From Bryopsis sp. KO-2023 (Eukaryota; Chlorophyta; Ulvophyceae; Bryopsidales; Bryopsidaceae): DNA of 64,000 nt. Each line of letters begins with the position of its first letter. Positions within the stretch are counted from its first letter, which is position 1. The notes under the pieces are model-generated. The model had not been told where the DNA came from. It was given only the letters and a program-made list of their open reading frames with translations, and ran no database searches. A program made the position numbers and the translations under genes. Shown in pieces: positions 23,310 through 35,800 of the stretch. The stretch lies in contig BSYQ01000001.1 in NCBI GenBank assembly GCA_030272585.1, positions 6,386,001 to 6,450,000 on the forward strand, given 5' to 3'.

Positions 23310-23935
23310 CGTTCTGTGCGGGGTGTTTTTCAAACCCCGCACAGAACCTTGAAACCCGTGTTTTGCCACGCACAGGGACAGAATAGCCCCGCACAGCTCT
23401 GTTCCCCGGTTTGGGTAGGTTTTGTGCGGGGTCCCAATTTGACCCCGCACAGACTGGAACCCCGCACACACAACCTGACGTCTTTCCCGTTGTGGGACCC
23501 CGCACAGATGAAACATAGCCCCGTACAGTGTGCGGGGTATCCGTTTGTTTGTACGGGGGCTCTGTGCGGGGTGGATATGAAAGACGTCGGATTCCGTGTG
23601 CGGGGTTCCAGTCTGTGCGGGGTCAAATTGGGACCCCGCACAAAACCTACCCAAACCGGGGAACAGAGCTGTGCGGGGCTATTCTGTCCCTGTGCGTGGG
23701 TGTTTAGGGTGCTGTGCTATTCTGGAACCACCCCGCACGAAGGAGTCATACCCTCGCACAGCTGTGCGAGGTCTCTGTGCGGGGTGGTGGTGAAAACCTT
23801 GTGCGGGGTCCTGATCTGTTGATCTGTGTGTGCGGGGTGATTGTGGCTTTGGGCGAGGTGGATGGTGTACCTGTGCGGGGTTACAATTCTGTGCGTTACA
23901 GGTCTGTCCATGTGCGATCAAAAATACCCCGCATA
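23310..23935. repeat. GTGCGGGG/CCCCGCAC block with large inverted repeat
   Basis: At least 18 exact copies of GTGCGGGG or its complement lie in about 620 bp, in both orientations. Two arms, about 23364-23470 and 23594-23699, are near-perfect inverted copies of each other. They share cacgcacagggacagaatag and the following hundred bases. The spacer between them holds further inverted copies. The block abuts the 5' end of the Helitron frame. The translated frames are just this repeat read through. Confidence 0.85.
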
Positions 23936-24048
23936 ACACGTGCCCAATGCTCTCTTTTAACCATGTATTTTCATGTTACAAAATCCCCAGCACCTCTACA
24001 TCTCCCAAACTTATTATCAACAAGACAACATAGTCCAAAGTGTCCCAT

Positions 24049-25307
24049 TCACACCCACACGAACCCGAATGCACTCCCGTATAAAACTGGAACCCAAGAA
24101 TGAAAAAACCGAAAATCTGGATGACTATCGGTGCTGGCTGATGATGAGCAAGCATGGGGGCCACCATGTTCTTTCCAACGTTGCCCCCTATTCATAGATT
24201 GGGGGTTGTTCGCTCCGCTTTGGGGGGTGTGGGTCCTCCTCGTCGTTTTCGCACGAGTTGGGTCGAAGCTCTGAAGGGCCTCCTGGACCTGAATCAAACC
24301 ACAAGAGAAAAATGGAACTGCTGCAACCCGTAGTGTAGAATGTGATGGGGACCCGACACTAAAAGCTGTTGTACATTGATAACAATGCTGAAGCCATTGC
24401 AAAAGAAACATGCCGGGAAAAAAAAACAAAAAAAAAGTCCAGATCCTCACCATCTCGTGAGCTTTGCACACAGGCTCTATGTTGCCATGGATGATCACGT
24501 CTTGGAATTCATCCCCATCCTGCTGGGCTAACAACAGCCGCCACACACAAACAGAACTCAGCACCTGGAATAAACTGACAGAAGTTATTCTTGGTACCTC
24601 AGAAGTCAGTCTACCGAAAACTCAAAACTCCTCATCCCCGTCAGAGGTAATCTGCAAAATCTGCTGTCCAACAGCTTATTGTATCCACTGCAAACTCCCC
24701 AAAAATATCCCAAGGAAAAAAAGATAAAATACCCCCACAAAAATATCCAATCAACTATCCACCCTTCACTGCAGATCCACCAACTGAGTAGCTTTGATTC
24801 CAGAGTGTTTTTTCGGTCTTTTTTTCACCTCTACACGTTAAAGTCTTCTTCGGGAAAGCTGCATTGATTTTGCCCAGGAGGTCAGCCTCTTCAGACATCA
24901 TCTTTTCGGACCACCCGCTGAGTTGAGCGAGGAGTGGCTGCGCTTGCTCGACCATCACACTGCATTCAAGGAGATGATCGCTGCCTTGAAAAAAAAAACA
25001 ATCAAAGGAAGCCAGTCCTGTGGCAAAACTCTCCATTTTTCTGCAATTTGTATTCTCTATTTATGGCTCCAGCACTCCACAGTTATTTGCATATTTTTTT
25101 TGTGGACCTCGTTCAAACTTACACGCAAGTCTTCTGTCCCTCTTTTAGTCAATGCGGCCTACAGCGCCTGAGCTGGATGCTCTATCCCATGTGGACGAAC
25201 TTTAATTTTCGAAGTCAATGAGAAAAACAACACCCCGGCAGATTTTCCCAAAACAATCGTAGTGGCCCCACCTTGTGCCTAGCCGTAGTCGCACGCCGAT
25301 TCGCCAT
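24049..25307 (-). CDS. Hypothetical protein, six exons, unrecognised
   Basis: I do not recognise this protein. Six minus-strand exons join in phase: 25307-25272 (starts MANRRATTARHK), 25158-25125, 24984-24837, 24651-24615, 24564-24451 and 24288-24049, giving 202 residues. The third and fifth exons look most genuinely coding. They read as amphipathic helices, for example MVEQAQPLLAQLSGWSEKMM and QDGDEFQDVIIHGNIEPVC. The middle would suit a small coiled-coil or helical-bundle subunit. Donors include gtgggg, gtgtaag, gtagac and gtgagg. The last exon becomes Ser/Arg/Thr-rich and may be cut by a further intron. The first two short exons and the 37-base exon are the weakest. The gene sits in a repeat-rich interval downstream of PEPCK. 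Confidence 0.45.
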
Positions 25308-28281
25308 CAATGCTCCACCACTCGTTATAAGCCTTCTTGAACTTGCTCTGCGAGCCGCTGGTAGCCTGGCTTTTTTTTTGCCGGTTTTATTCTTATCCCC
25401 ATTTCTTTTTCGATCTGGAGGTCACACCAAAACTTAACGGTTTGACCGTGTTCCTCGACGATTTGAAACCCGTCGACCAAAACGCAGTGGGGAGTCGAAC
25501 CCCGTCATTCTGGGCCGTTTCCAGTGCGTCCGTTTCCGATTTTTACGAATTCAAGGCGCCACAGCGCCGCCGCCATCCCCCAAAAAATCAGTCCTTGAAG
25601 TGAACAGAGCCACAAATTCACTCACATAGGTCTTCAGCAAAAGCGACTGCAGATTTTATACCTGTCGACGCGTTCGCACCATTCCCACTTCGTTGTAGCA
25701 CTCGCCAGAGCTCCTATGATGCGTCTTCCTCTGCGTTTGACCGAGGGTTGACCAAGCGTTCGACCTTCGACAAAGAGCTCATCCAGGCTCGCTCAGTCTG
25801 TGGTGAAGACTGGCGTGAGCGTCCGAGACCTGACGACTGGAGTTGAACGTTTCAGAGGCAGCAAGACTCACACAAACGACATGAGAATTAATGATGACAT
25901 CAAAACTTACATGCTCCGCCAGCGACGAAAGCGCTTGCGCATATATAAATAAGATTGTTTCAAACTAAGTGTGTTTGGGCTTCAAGCCCAAATATTTCCA
26001 GATAGATTTTTATTTTCACAGAGATTACCAAAGAAAAAAATCAAGAGGGAAAGAGAGAAACCCACACAGTGGTATGATGGATTATGTTTTCTATAATTTT
26101 GCTTTGTATACATATTTTTATTTTATTTTATTTTTGAGAATTTTTCTGCAAGCAAGCTCGAGTGGCGGAGGGAAGCCTACCAGCCTGTCTGTATTTTTCT
26201 TCTCTACTGCTTTTTTGCTTATCTTGTTTTGCTTCATCCAGCATGAAAACCATGGAATGCAGGGCACTCCTGAAAGTATTGAGCGGTTGAAGAAATTTCG
26301 ACGACCCCGTTTTAAGTGTTTTGTTCTCAAGGGCTTCACTTCTCTACTACTTTTTGGATTATCCCGTTTGTTTTTTTTTTTTAAATGTATTTCTTCAGAA
26401 GTGCTTTACTTCTCTACTACTTTTTGGATTTCCTTTTTCTTTGTTTGGTATGAAAAATGCTGAGCTCCTGAAAGAGGTGATCCGTTGCAGGATTGTTTTT
26501 ACGGTATCTCGCATTTGTTTGATAGCTTTTTTTCTTCACCTGAACCTCGAAACCTTGCTGATTTGCAGTTTTAGCGCAAAGCATTATTCAGTGTTGATGC
26601 AACATCTTGGAGGCTCTGATGGGCAGTATAGATTAACTTATTTAGCCGTGAAAATATTTTCACAAGGTAGAAAATATAATCTCAACTATGCTGAAAGTAC
26701 GGTGATTCCCCACATTGGTGCGGGGAGAGATACTGGGGGCAGGGTATCTGCTGGGAACTTTCGACTTTTTCTGGTCAGTTCCCTGTTTATTTTTAGAGAA
26801 ATATTTTTAGCTGAACTTTTGATTCTCTACGTGTGCCTGTTGCCCTCCTGTCTCCCTGCATCCATCCTTCCTTGCTGGCTTGATTGTCCTTATATATAGA
26901 GCTTATAGATTATATATATATATATATATAGCTTTCTATATTAAAAAACAAAAAAAATCTGTTTGTGGAACAACATCTTAGAGGCTTAAATTTAATATAT
27001 AACAGTTATATATACAACAGATTTTTGTCTACAAATTAATGTGTAGAAATTAGATAAAGAATGTGGAGATTTTCCCCTCTGAAATGTCAAATGTCAATTC
27101 TGTTGGGAATAGAGTGGAACCTTGATAAACCTCGAAGCTGCAAAGAATACCTCCCCTCTTGAAAAGAAAACAAAGGAGAAAAGTTCTGGAGATACCTCCC
27201 CAGCCACGTCTCGACACAGGTCTTTCCAGTTGATTTGGAACGTTTATTGAAATTAAGCACGCATGTCGGACCTGAAAAGCCTACCCAAGACCAGATGCCA
27301 GTCCGCAAATTGTGCAGTCACATCTCTATAGTCATCGCTATGAGGCAACATGAATTTTTACATGGATATCTGTGCATCTGGGCGGAGCTCTTGTAGGATA
27401 TAGGACAAGCTCTTGTGGTAGGGATGCAAGCCAAGTCTGGTCAGGGGTATTGGTGGTAATGTCTGGACATTGAATGCACCTGCAATTCGTTCCAAGGCTG
27501 AATCAAGTGACATGGTACATTCGAAGTTCATTCTCACGGACACATTCCCCCACTTTTTACCTCCTTTTTTTTTACTTTTTATCTTTCTCACTTTTCCACA
27601 ACTGAGTTGCAGCAGAAAAAGACAATCATCCACATTGCCACAAAACATAAAAAGTCTTTTGAATCAAGTATTACAGCACAATATCATATATACATCTCTC
27701 CCGCAATCATCCTTGATGCGAGTCCCAACTTTGTTTCAGACTTCTTTCTACATTCTGTTGGGAAAGGGAGTCGGGTTATTGCCGCTACCCCTCAAAAAAA
27801 AAAAAAAAAAGGGTTCATTTCTCAGACTATCCAGTTGCTCACTCCTCAAAAAAAGGTTTCATATTCTCGGACTGCCCCAACACATCGGACATCCAGAATC
27901 TGATAAAATTCCACTCACATAATTCCCTCCCCACCCAATCAAATATGACCCACCCAATAAAGTGTATATGATGCCAATCATGGTTTGAACGATAAAGATA
28001 CAGACATTTAATAAATAGATTCAATACATACCACGAAAGAAAAATGAAAAAAACAGCAAAATTGCAAAAAGAAAATTCATCGAATTTCACCCCCTTAATA
28101 GTACATACTGAACCATATATATACAAACATGCATTTGAAAATTGCGAGTTGACTAGCTGCCCATTCCCAAGAGATTCTTCTTCTCCAACTCGCTTCTTGC
28201 GAATGTTTTCTTTTTTACTTTTTTTTTTTTGATAGAGAGGGGGGAGGAGGGAGGCTGGATCTTATTGGTGCCCTTCCGATT
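25308..28281. other. Intergenic, no convincing gene
   Basis: This holds a T-arm-like hairpin at 25489-25503, three similar stretches of the cttctctact(a/g)ctttttgg type at about 26198, 26338 and 26408, and a (TA)n run near 26910. On the minus strand, 27530-27358 reads fairly non-repetitively to a stop, and 27300-27110 is also open. I found no splice chain linking them to a gene. Confidence 0.4.
25489..25503 (-). other. Isolated T-arm / B-box-like hairpin (minus strand)
   Basis: On the minus strand ggggttcgactcccc matches the B-box GGTTCGANNCC. Flanking acgca and tgcgt can pair around it, but only about 50 bases are enclosed, so no tRNA fold is possible. Confidence 0.3.
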
Positions 28282-28317
28282 TTCCACAAATGTGTGAAAA
28301 ATCACACATTTGTGGAA
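28282..28317 (-). promoter_or_regulatory. Perfect 16-bp hairpin straddling the PEPCK stop codon
   Basis: Arms 28282-28297 and 28302-28317 are exact reverse complements with a 4-base loop. On the mRNA strand the 5' arm encodes the last residues and the TGA, the loop is TTTT, and the 3' arm is 3' untranslated sequence. Confidence 0.7.
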
Positions 28318-31300
28318 TGCACAGGTCCACCAGAGCAGATCCTGCTTGCCACTTCTTCAGAAACGAAACCTCCCCCATCTTTGTACTTCTCGAAATTGCC
28401 CTCAAACAGATGACCCAAGTGATCCAATTTTTTGTGGAATTCCTTCTGGCTACCCCACTGCTTCTCTGGCAAGAGGATGCCGCTTGGAACGCCAGAGCAC
28501 CTGAATTACACCCAGACAGTCGTTTCTGTTACCTCGACAGATATACCTATTGCGCACAGCGAGAAGAAACCCACAAAAAAACACAACACGGCCCAAAATC
28601 TCTGCTGCAGAACGTGCCTTACCCCATTTTCTAATACAATGTCCCAATTGGCTATTGTGACAATCGGTTGAAAAATTTGATTATTTGAATTTCAAAAAGC
28701 AAGATTTCTTTGTAAAAGTAAAGAAATTTCCCCCCCCCCCCCCCCAACCCGATACAATATATTTCAGAAACTTACTTTTTTGGTACATGCAGGTTGAAAA
28801 TGGGTGTCGTCTCAAAGTCCGCATCGTCCAGCTCTCCTGAATGAATACCATCAATAATGGCTCTGGTGTGCTTCAGCGAGATTCTATGACCGACACCATA
28901 ACTCCCCCCCGTCCATCCGGTGTTCACCAACCACGCGCTGGTCCCATGCTCCTTCATTTTCTCCTCCAGCATGGCTGCATACTTCATCGGATGCCACATC
29001 AGAAAAGCTCCACCGAAACAAGCCGAAAATGTCGCCTCGGGTTCAACGATTCCGACCTCAGTGCCAGCCACTTTGGCGGTGTACCCCGAAATGAAATGAT
29101 ACATGGCCTGTTCCAAATTCAACTTGCTGACTGGAGGCAAGACTCCGAACGCATCACAGCACAACAAGATCACGTTCTTGGGGTGGGGTCCAACGCATGG
29201 CTTTTGGGCATTCGCGATAAATTCGATGGGATATGACGCCCTTGTATTTTCCGTGAGCAACCTGTAAGGAAAAAAGATGCCACCATTCAAACATCTGCCC
29301 TTCAATTCTAATTGCAGCCAGATCTTGGAGTGAATCCAGCATTGATTTTCACGCACCCGCTGTCGAAGTCGACATCTCTGGTGACTGGATCATAAACGAC
29401 GTTCTCCAAGACGGTCCCGTATCGGATGGCATCGTAAATCTCGGGCTCCGTTGTGGGTTTCAATCCGATGCACTTTGCATAGCACCCTCCTTCGATGTTG
29501 GAAATGCCACGGGAGCTCCAGCAGTGTTCGTCATCTCCAATCAGAGGCCTGTTAGGATCGGCTGACAGCGTAGTCTTGCCGGTGCCTGACAAAAACAGCA
29601 ATCACCTTCTTTCAACCTCACTAGAGTGGCTGAAAATAAAAAAATATCAAAACAATGGAACATATCTTGTGGGGAGCACACCAGCTGTACAATCAAGTGA
29701 TCAGCGGTGACCTACCAGAGAGTCCGAAGAACAACGATACGTCCCCGTCTTGGCCGACATTGCATCCGGAGTGGAGAGAAAGAATGTCCCTCTTTGGCAT
29801 CAAGTAGTGCATGACACTGCCCAATACAAAATTCCAGCAGGTCAGCAACAACCATTGACAATCGACCAATACAAAATCCACCAGCTAAGCAACGACCATC
29901 GACAATCGACCTCATCAATGGATTTGGTACCTCAAAAACCACAAAAGTACCTGAAAACTCCTTTCTTCATTTCTCCTGCGTACTCCGTTCCCAGGATCAC
30001 CATCTGATTGTGTTTCAGACTGACACCCACACATGCATCCGATCCAACTCCCTCCACATGCTTGTTGGCCTTGCACTCCCCAGCATTGAAAATGGTGAAA
30101 TCGGGCTCCCCGAAATCGTCCAGCTCCTCTTGCGAAGGCCTGATCATCATGTTGTGCATGAACAGAGCATGATAGGCCCGGGAGCACACCACCCGAATCT
30201 TGATCCTTGCCTGGGAAAAAAGAAAAAAAAAACTCAAAACTTTTCAATAAAATAAAACTCCTGACAGCCCAGTTCTCCCTCAACTCCACCGAAAAGTTAA
30301 GCACTGGTCGAAAAGAATGGAAGTGAAATTTGAAAGAAAAGAAAAAATTATCTTAGGGTTTGGCTGGATTCTCTCACCTCCTGATCCCAATTTGCAAAAC
30401 CATCAAAAACGAACAGGCGATCCCTTGTGTTCAAAAAATTGATGGCCATCTCGCGATTGGTGAGGAAAGAGCTGCATCCCAAAAACACCACACACACACA
30501 CAAGTCAGCGTTTTCAAAATTCCCCCGTTGCAACCACTCAATTTGATTAAATGACAACGAGAGCGGCAGGCGTGACCCCTCAATCCAAACACATCGCTCC
30601 AGGTCGGGCTTTTCGAATTTCATTCAATCTAAGAAGTAAATCGATCGGGGAATTGGTCGTTACCTTTCCGAAATTTCGAAGTTGGGAGAGCCCTCGCCCC
30701 GCCAAATTTCGCTCTCCGTTTCGTCGTCCACCACGACGCGCTTGTCTTTCGGAGACCTCCCAGTCTTGGCACCCGAAAGCGTCGCCAAAGCCCCGCTGGA
30801 AACTATATGCGTGCCTTGTTCGTATTCCACAGCCTGCATTCATATTGGCGAGCGGCGAGTCAGTCAGGAGAACAGCGCACCGAAGGGTTCTGATCAACAG
30901 AGCCGTCACCAAAAAACAGACGCACCATCTCGTAGAGCTCCGAGGGGGACAGGTTTCTGTGCACCGTCTTCGGAGCGAGCCCAACTTGAGGGGCGACATC
31001 GATGCTCGACAAAGACACTTGTCCGCAACCCTGCTAAAACGCACATGATGACGACCGTCTGAGCTGGCAAACATCTTGCTGCGAGCGATGAGCGCTTTCT
31101 GTTACGATCGACGCACCTCTTTTTCTATGTACTCGGAGAATGCTTCTTCGGCGGTCTTTTTAACTTTCCCAGCTGGACCGCAGCCGTTCCGCGACGACGT
31201 CCCCACTTCGAAAGCGACGGTTTTGAGATGCACACGGCGCCGACGCCTCCGCACCACGGGAAATCCGGGCGATCGATGCAAACGGTCGAGACTTCCGAGA

Positions 31301-31341
31301 GTCCGACCCATGCCGACTTCAAGGTTGCAAGGCACCAACAT
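28302..31341 (-). CDS. PCK: ATP-dependent phosphoenolpyruvate carboxykinase
   Basis: Converts oxaloacetate plus ATP to PEP, ADP and CO2 in the cytosol (gluconeogenesis, or a CO2-releasing step). Nine minus-strand exons: 31341-31117, 31030-30926, 30833-30664, 30471-30378, 30210-29951, 29816-29716, 29585-29357, 29261-28776 and 28500-28302. Phases agree and give 622 residues, as in plant enzymes. Seen motifs are [12 protein letters not shown] near the substrate site, [19 protein letters not shown], the P-loop [10 protein letters not shown] (about 316-325, across an intron), the metal-binding [24 protein letters not shown] for adenine binding, and [12 protein letters not shown]. These belong to the ATP-type, not the GTP-type, family. 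The first exon encodes an Arg-rich stretch before the conserved core. The start is the first ATG of that exon, and a longer 5' end is possible. A TATA-like run lies near 31420. The stop codon lies in a perfect hairpin. Confidence 0.95.
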
Positions 31342-32880
31342 TTTGTGTTTCGCAAACGCTCAAGAAAACGAATAACGCGTACTATGTCCAACAGCAGTCG
31401 TGGGCTTGATCTAGCCCGATATATTTTGGAAGTATTATCTTCAGTCGATAGAACGCAGACGACCTGCACGGTCGAAAGAAACTAGAGAAACGCGTGGTCG
31501 TTGCTGGCTTTTATTGCGACTGGGGGCCGAGGTGGCAAGACGTCGGTACCACCCAGTCCCGGAACAGTCCGCCGCATGTCACACTGACGATTGGAAAGCC
31601 AGAATCGGCACATGTGAGTCATCTGGACGTCACGTCCAGGCTTCTGGCCAAAGTATAAGCAACACCCTTTTTTCACTGTTAGGGCGTTAGAATTCTGTGG
31701 ATGACTGTCATGTGTGCCGCACACGCAAATGCAGGACCGACCCATCGTCGAGCGGGGGGTGCCTGAAACTCGCTTTTGGGGGAACTTGGTACGCTCTGGC
31801 ACGTACCGTACCAACCCTGCGATACGCACCACCTTCTTCTGCCTTCTTCCTTGATACGCCGTGCTGGTACGGTAGGAGGGTCGCTCTGTTGAGCGATCTT
31901 GCATTGAAGTGGCTAAGGAACTCTCATTACAGTAACTATTCGACCCACCCCCTTCAACAACTCAAATTGTGCCCAAGAATCGAACACAAACAGCACACAG
32001 GGACAAAAGTTCCCCCCAAAATTTGAGCTGCCACCCATTCCTGGACACACTGTTGGGCCAGCTACCACGCTCTTGTGCATGACTCAGCAAATCACTACCT
32101 GCCATCTTATGATATTTAGATCATACCCTGAGTTCGTGGATTCATGCTTTCTCGAGCAGCCCTGCACACCATCAAACTCCAATAGGGGACGACACTTGAG
32201 CAATGGGTGCATCTCTGCAACTGTTTCCACCAAAGCCCCGTCTGTGCTTTGCACAATGATGCTCCTTTTCTTTCGCCATCTCCAGTGTTCGCAGCTATTA
32301 AAGCCTGCGCTGCATATAATCCCCAATGAGGAAAGTCAGGAAAAAGCACAACTCCATTTCCATTTCAAAAAAAGGAGAGATTTGCAAGCATGGTGCCATC
32401 CTGGCTGCAAGCAATATTGCATTTGTATTAATCGCAATGCTACCATGAACCGATGAAACAAGTTTTGGTCAATACTATCCTTGATTCCCCACAATAAGTT
32501 TGTGTGAAGGAGTTTTTTTTCTCGTCCCCATTAATGCTCATGGAGGGGGAAATTGTGGAAGAACATTCACAATTCTTTTCCCAGTTGACATAATCCCACT
32601 TCAATGTTTTGGATCTGCAGACCCCTTCCCCCAAAAAAAAGAAAAACCGAAAGAAAGCAAAACGAATAACAAAGACAAAAACTGGCTCTGTTTTTCTTTT
32701 TATTTCTTTAAAGTGGTGAGTGGAAGACATGGAAAAGGCAGGTGACAAATCATCAAATACAGAGATGTTTTGAGCTCCCCCCCCCCCCCTCTCTTCTGGC
32801 TATCCAGTGGTCAAATCCTTCACAACCTCAGCATACCCCACCATCCTTACAAGTTGATCAGTCAAGAATAGTTTGGCAGT
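31342..32880. other. Intergenic between NOC1 3' end and PEPCK 5' end
   Basis: This should carry the PEPCK promoter (near 31342-31500) and the NOC1 3' end. I see no gene. Short ggtacg/cgtacc inverted words occur at 31788-31875. Confidence 0.5.
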
Positions 32881-35800
32881 CTAAGGCAGAGCAAATTTTT
32901 TCAACGAACCCTTTCCATCGCTCAACAATTTTTTCCTTTTACTATTTCTTTCCTCTGCCCTGCAATCAATCACAACCCTGTCTGCGTTTCTTTCCCTAAA
33001 AAAAATATCTCCATCGTAGCACCCAAATTCCACCTTCTCTTTTTTTGTGTGAAGACCTGTGGTTGATCAATCTGCACCTCGACACACAACCCCTCGTCAG
33101 CAGACATATAGGGAAAGATGAACACCCATACACACACATGCCAAGGCAAAACAGTCGAAAAAAGAGTTCTACCAGGCTCCTACCTTCGATCATGTGGGCG
33201 TATTCCTCTGCGGGGGCAAACACATTCCCTCCTTTCCTTCTCTTTTTCTTGGCCTTGTCAGATTTCTCGTTTTGGCCATTTTTCTTATCCGCAGATGCCT
33301 TGGTTTTGCTCTTCTTGCTGGGCGGTCTCATCTCCTCCCTGCACCAAACCACCACCAAAGATAAAAGTTGTGCTGATACAGCCCCATCTTTCAAACCCTT
33401 TCCGAGCGAGGAACAGAAGAAGAAACATTATTATAGGGAAGAGAATTCCTTCCTTTTGCCAGAGCAATCAAGGTTTTATTCAGCATCGATTTCTACATGC
33501 TTCTGTGTTTTTTTTCAATCCAAAGGATAGTTTCCAGCTACTCACCCTTCAGACCATTCTGCTGGAAATTCTGCAGACGGAAGCACGACATCATCCTCAT
33601 CATCATCATCTGAAAATAACACAATGCATTCATTCATTCATTCATGGCTTTCCATCCACGATGACTGCTGTCCGTGATGCTCCCCACACAGCTCCTTTCA
33701 AGAATCCATTACAGAATCCATCTTATAACCACTCCAAAGTCTCTCTGTTGAAACACCCATTGTTCTGTGAAGTGCTCCTCTCATTTCTAAAAGACCTCCT
33801 CACCTTCTTCACCTTCGTCATCCAGGTCGCTGTCCTCTGGAGAATCATCCACCAGCTCATCAACTCCACCATCTGAATCAGACAACCTTTCGGCCTCCAT
33901 CGCTGCCCCCAAGTCATCGTAATTATACTCCACATCATCCTGTCGACAAAAAAAAAACACAAAACAAGAACATTTTGCATGACATCTATCACACTTCAAA
34001 CGCATGTGCATTCATTGGCGATATCCACCCAGCACCCTTTCCCCCCCAAAAAAAAGAACCAGAAAAAACCCTGTACCACGACCAAGGACACCTGTTGCAC
34101 CCACCCTCACCTCTGAAGTTTCGGATGATGCGTTCGATTTCTTTTCCTTGGATCCAACCAACTTTTCCACATCGCCATCGCTCATGTCTGCCTCCAGCTC
34201 CTCCAGATCTCCATCATCACCATCATCATCGTCGTCCGTGAGCACCTCTTCATCCCTTCTGCCCCCCATTTCTTCCTCCTCTCGGCTTCGTTTGGATCCT
34301 CGCCTGTTTCGACGTTTGTCTGACATGTCCTTCCGATGTCCCTTCACCGATTTCATGGTGTAGTATTTGTGGAAAAACAGATCCTCCTGTGTGGGGCAAA
34401 TTCATACATATGTCAAGGTAACGAAATGGAATTTTGAAAAGATGGCCCCATCTTGCCAACAGGGTGTTTTCTCAATCAGGATTATATGATTGCAATAATT
34501 TCCCAGCACCAATTCCATGCAGAAAATCCAAAGTGTTGCGATTAAAGGCGTGAAAAGCTCTTGTGCTATGACGTGAACTTTTGTAATGGATTCAAAGGAT
34601 TTTTTTCCATGTGCTGCCCACTCCTCCAATATGCATTTCTGAAAACAGCACCCCCAACCCACCTTTCCGACTTCTTCCTCCTCCTGATTTCCAAAAGCTG
34701 CCGACCCGACCCTCTTCATGATCACGCTTTGCGTCACTCCTCCCATCGGACGGAAAACAGAACCCTCCGCATGACTTCTCGCCTCTTTCCCGTAGAACTT
34801 GTCTAAAAAGGCGACCAACCCCAAATCCTGCAAGGGGTCTCCGATGAACTCCACCGGTCGAAGGGCCAACAAGGATCGTGCCATTTCGGAGACTGTGGGG
34901 TGAACATGCGATGCAAAAGTGGCCAACTCCCAAAGACAAGCACCATCTGCGTTGCAATACAGAGGCTCCCTATCATCGACGAATGCCAACGATCAACATC
35001 AGAACCAATATTTTGACGAAGCAAGTAAAAAGAAAAAGGAGTAAACAAAAAAGGAGATCCAACAGCACAACCCTTCAAATCTATGTATGAGGGAAAAAGG
35101 GGGGGGGTTAGGGGTCAGGGTTTATACCTCTCTCCGATTTTGTATTTCTTGGATGTGACGTTGTCTTTTGCTCCATTTCCCCCTTCAGCTTTGGAAGGAT
35201 GTTTTTCTTCCCCATCCTCGTCGACGATCGCATCTTCAAACTTTTCAACATCCTCGTCTTCTTCAGGTTGTGAAATTGTTGTTTTTAAGCCCCGATGAGT
35301 CTGCATACAAATTAAACCGATCGCAATTCTTCAGGAAATAATTCACACTCACATTACCCGATATTGATACAACATTTTCCTTCTTTCTTTAAAATGGATG
35401 CTTGGGTTCGTTTCGATGTTGTGCGAAAATCAAAACAAGCATAAACAATTTCTATTATTTTTGGTCCCTAAAAACGAAGACAAAAAAAAAAGGAAAGAAG
35501 GCATTTCTCATCACGCATGTCCCTAGATATTTGCAGAGACTGGCGTGGGTCGACCAGGTCTGCCAACGATAGCACTTGCGTACCTTCATTAATTCGGACA
35601 GCAACAACAAAAAGCCGGCACCGGTTTCTGCCTGGCCAGGGATCCCTATCTGAAGAAGACGTTTGGCGAAAGCTGCCATTCTCGCCATGCTTGGATCGCC
35701 CTTCATAGCCTGTCATGCCACACACAACAAAAAACACCCTTATCATTCTATAATAAAGAACAAATTAAAGAAAAACATGCAAAAAAATAACCTATACGTG

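Noticed and set aside
23316-23822. Repetitive CGV/TPHR-rich frames in both directions
   Set aside because: They are translations of the GTGCGGGG repeat, not a protein.
23300-23940. CRISPR-like array
   Set aside because: The units are inverted as well as direct, spacers are irregular, and the context is eukaryotic.
27087-27648. Two open stretches on the minus strand that could be exons
   Set aside because: I found no consistent splice chain or recognisable domain. They are short and could be open by chance.
33118-33876. 252-residue plus-strand frame
   Set aside because: It is antisense to NOC1 exons and introns, with no domain content.
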